Assembly: GCA_035505655.1 (NCBI GenBank)
Contig: DATJQP010000050.1
Location: forward strand, 1-64,000
Source of the DNA: JAGVPT01 sp035505655
Lineage (GTDB): Bacteria; Bacteroidota; Ignavibacteria; UBA10030; UBA8401
DNA: 64,000 bases
Direction: 5' to 3'
Below are positions 63,759 to 64,000 of this stretch, piece after piece. Within the stretch, counting starts at the first letter, position 1. Each line of letters starts with the position of its first letter. The position numbers and the translations under genes are program-made. The notes beneath the pieces were generated by a model. It made no database searches and was not told where the DNA came from. It worked only from the letters and a program-made list of their open reading frames with translations.

Positions 63759-64000
63759 ATGAATCACCTTCGCAATTTCTGCATCATCGCCCATATTGAC
63801 CACGGCAAGTCGACGCTCGCCGACCGCCTGCTCGAGCTGACGGGGACCATCACCCAGCGCGACCTCGTCGTCAACCAGGTGCTCGACGACATGGACCTCG
63901 AGCAGGAGCGTGGGATCACGATCAAGCTTCACGCCATCCAGATGCGGTACACCGCGAAGGACGGAAACGACTACGTCCTTAATCTTATCGACACCCCCGG
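63759..64000 (+). CDS. lepA: Elongation factor 4 (LepA), N-terminal part, cut by window edge
   Basis: The first 80 codons of LepA. It begins MNHLRNFCIIAHIDHGKSTL (G1 AHIDHGKST) and continues with QVLDDMDLEQERGITIKLHA and the G3 start DTPG at the edge. LepA/EF4 is a ribosomal GTPase linked to back-translocation and 30S assembly. The ATG at 63759 has only a weak ribosome site (GGGGACGG). The leader between the promoter and this start is unusually structured. Confidence 0.96.
   Translation, partial: MNHLRNFCIIAHIDHGKSTLADRLLELTGTITQRDLVVNQVLDDMDLEQERGITIKLHAIQMRYTAKDGNDYVLNLIDTP

Overview
The window looks like a chromosomal segment from a GC-rich, Gram-negative member of the Bacteroidota/Chlorobiota/Ignavibacteriota group. 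The evidence is a PorV/PorQ-family outer-membrane protein, three secreted proteins ending in 'YPNPFNP'-type C-terminal sorting domains (the type IX secretion style of Ignavibacteria and relatives), and a TonB-dependent receptor with a carboxypeptidase-regulatory-like N-terminus. The visible promoters are plain -35/-10 types (TTGACA, TTGACT, TTGCAA with 16-18 bp spacers), not the TAnnTTTG type of Bacteroidia, which points to an Ignavibacteria-like lineage. This placement is an inference; no database was searched.

Layout. Positions 1-4.8 kb (minus strand): prfA (cut by the window edge), a DUF1385 membrane protein, gamma-glutamyltransferase, a CNNM/CBS-domain transporter and ssb. 5.0-18.6 kb (minus): an extracellular module made of a TonB-dependent receptor, a giant secreted protein, a PorV/PorQ-family protein, an M6-type metalloprotease, an NHL beta-propeller, and separately an Asp-box (BNR) secreted protein with its own strong promoter. 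18.8-21.8 kb (minus): serA with a coupled 46-codon mini-gene, and a class-V aminotransferase that probably supplies the phosphoserine aminotransferase step. 22.1-55.35 kb (minus): one almost unbroken block of about 33 kb of information-processing genes. In transcription order it holds tRNA-Thr/Tyr/Gly/Thr, rpmG, tRNA-Trp, secE, nusG, rplKAJL, rpoBC, rpsL, rpsG, fusA, tuf, the S10, spc and alpha operons, and engB. A tRNA-Gln sits inside the spc operon, and the tuf copy usually found between tRNA-Thr and tRNA-Trp is missing. 55.9-56.2 kb (plus): a cold-shock gene with its own terminator. 56.4-63.4 kb (plus): an adenosine-specific kinase homologue, then a histidine-utilisation cluster (hutU, a Cys4 mini-protein, hutI, DUF429, ftcD, fchA and an arginase-family formimidoylglutamase) that lacks hutH. 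63.76 kb to the end: the start of lepA.

The hut genes form a path from urocanate to glutamate plus one-carbon units: HutU makes imidazolonepropionate, HutI makes formiminoglutamate, FtcD moves the formimino group to tetrahydrofolate, and FchA releases ammonia. The arginase-family protein would be a second, hydrolytic exit, but one canonical metal-ligand Asp is a Cys.

The least explained structures are not genes. (1) Three intergenic gaps carry degenerate 7-bp-period arrays, often purine-rich on one side and pyrimidine-rich on the other, so that they can fold into long imperfect hairpins. (2) The tRNA-Thr/Tyr/Gly/Thr cluster carries partial tRNA copies, a perfect 48-bp tandem duplication and several short palindromes, exactly where tufB is missing. 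(3) The lepA leader packs a promoter, a Shine-Dalgarno, a 10-codon ORF and a terminator into about 70 bp between two heptamer arrays.
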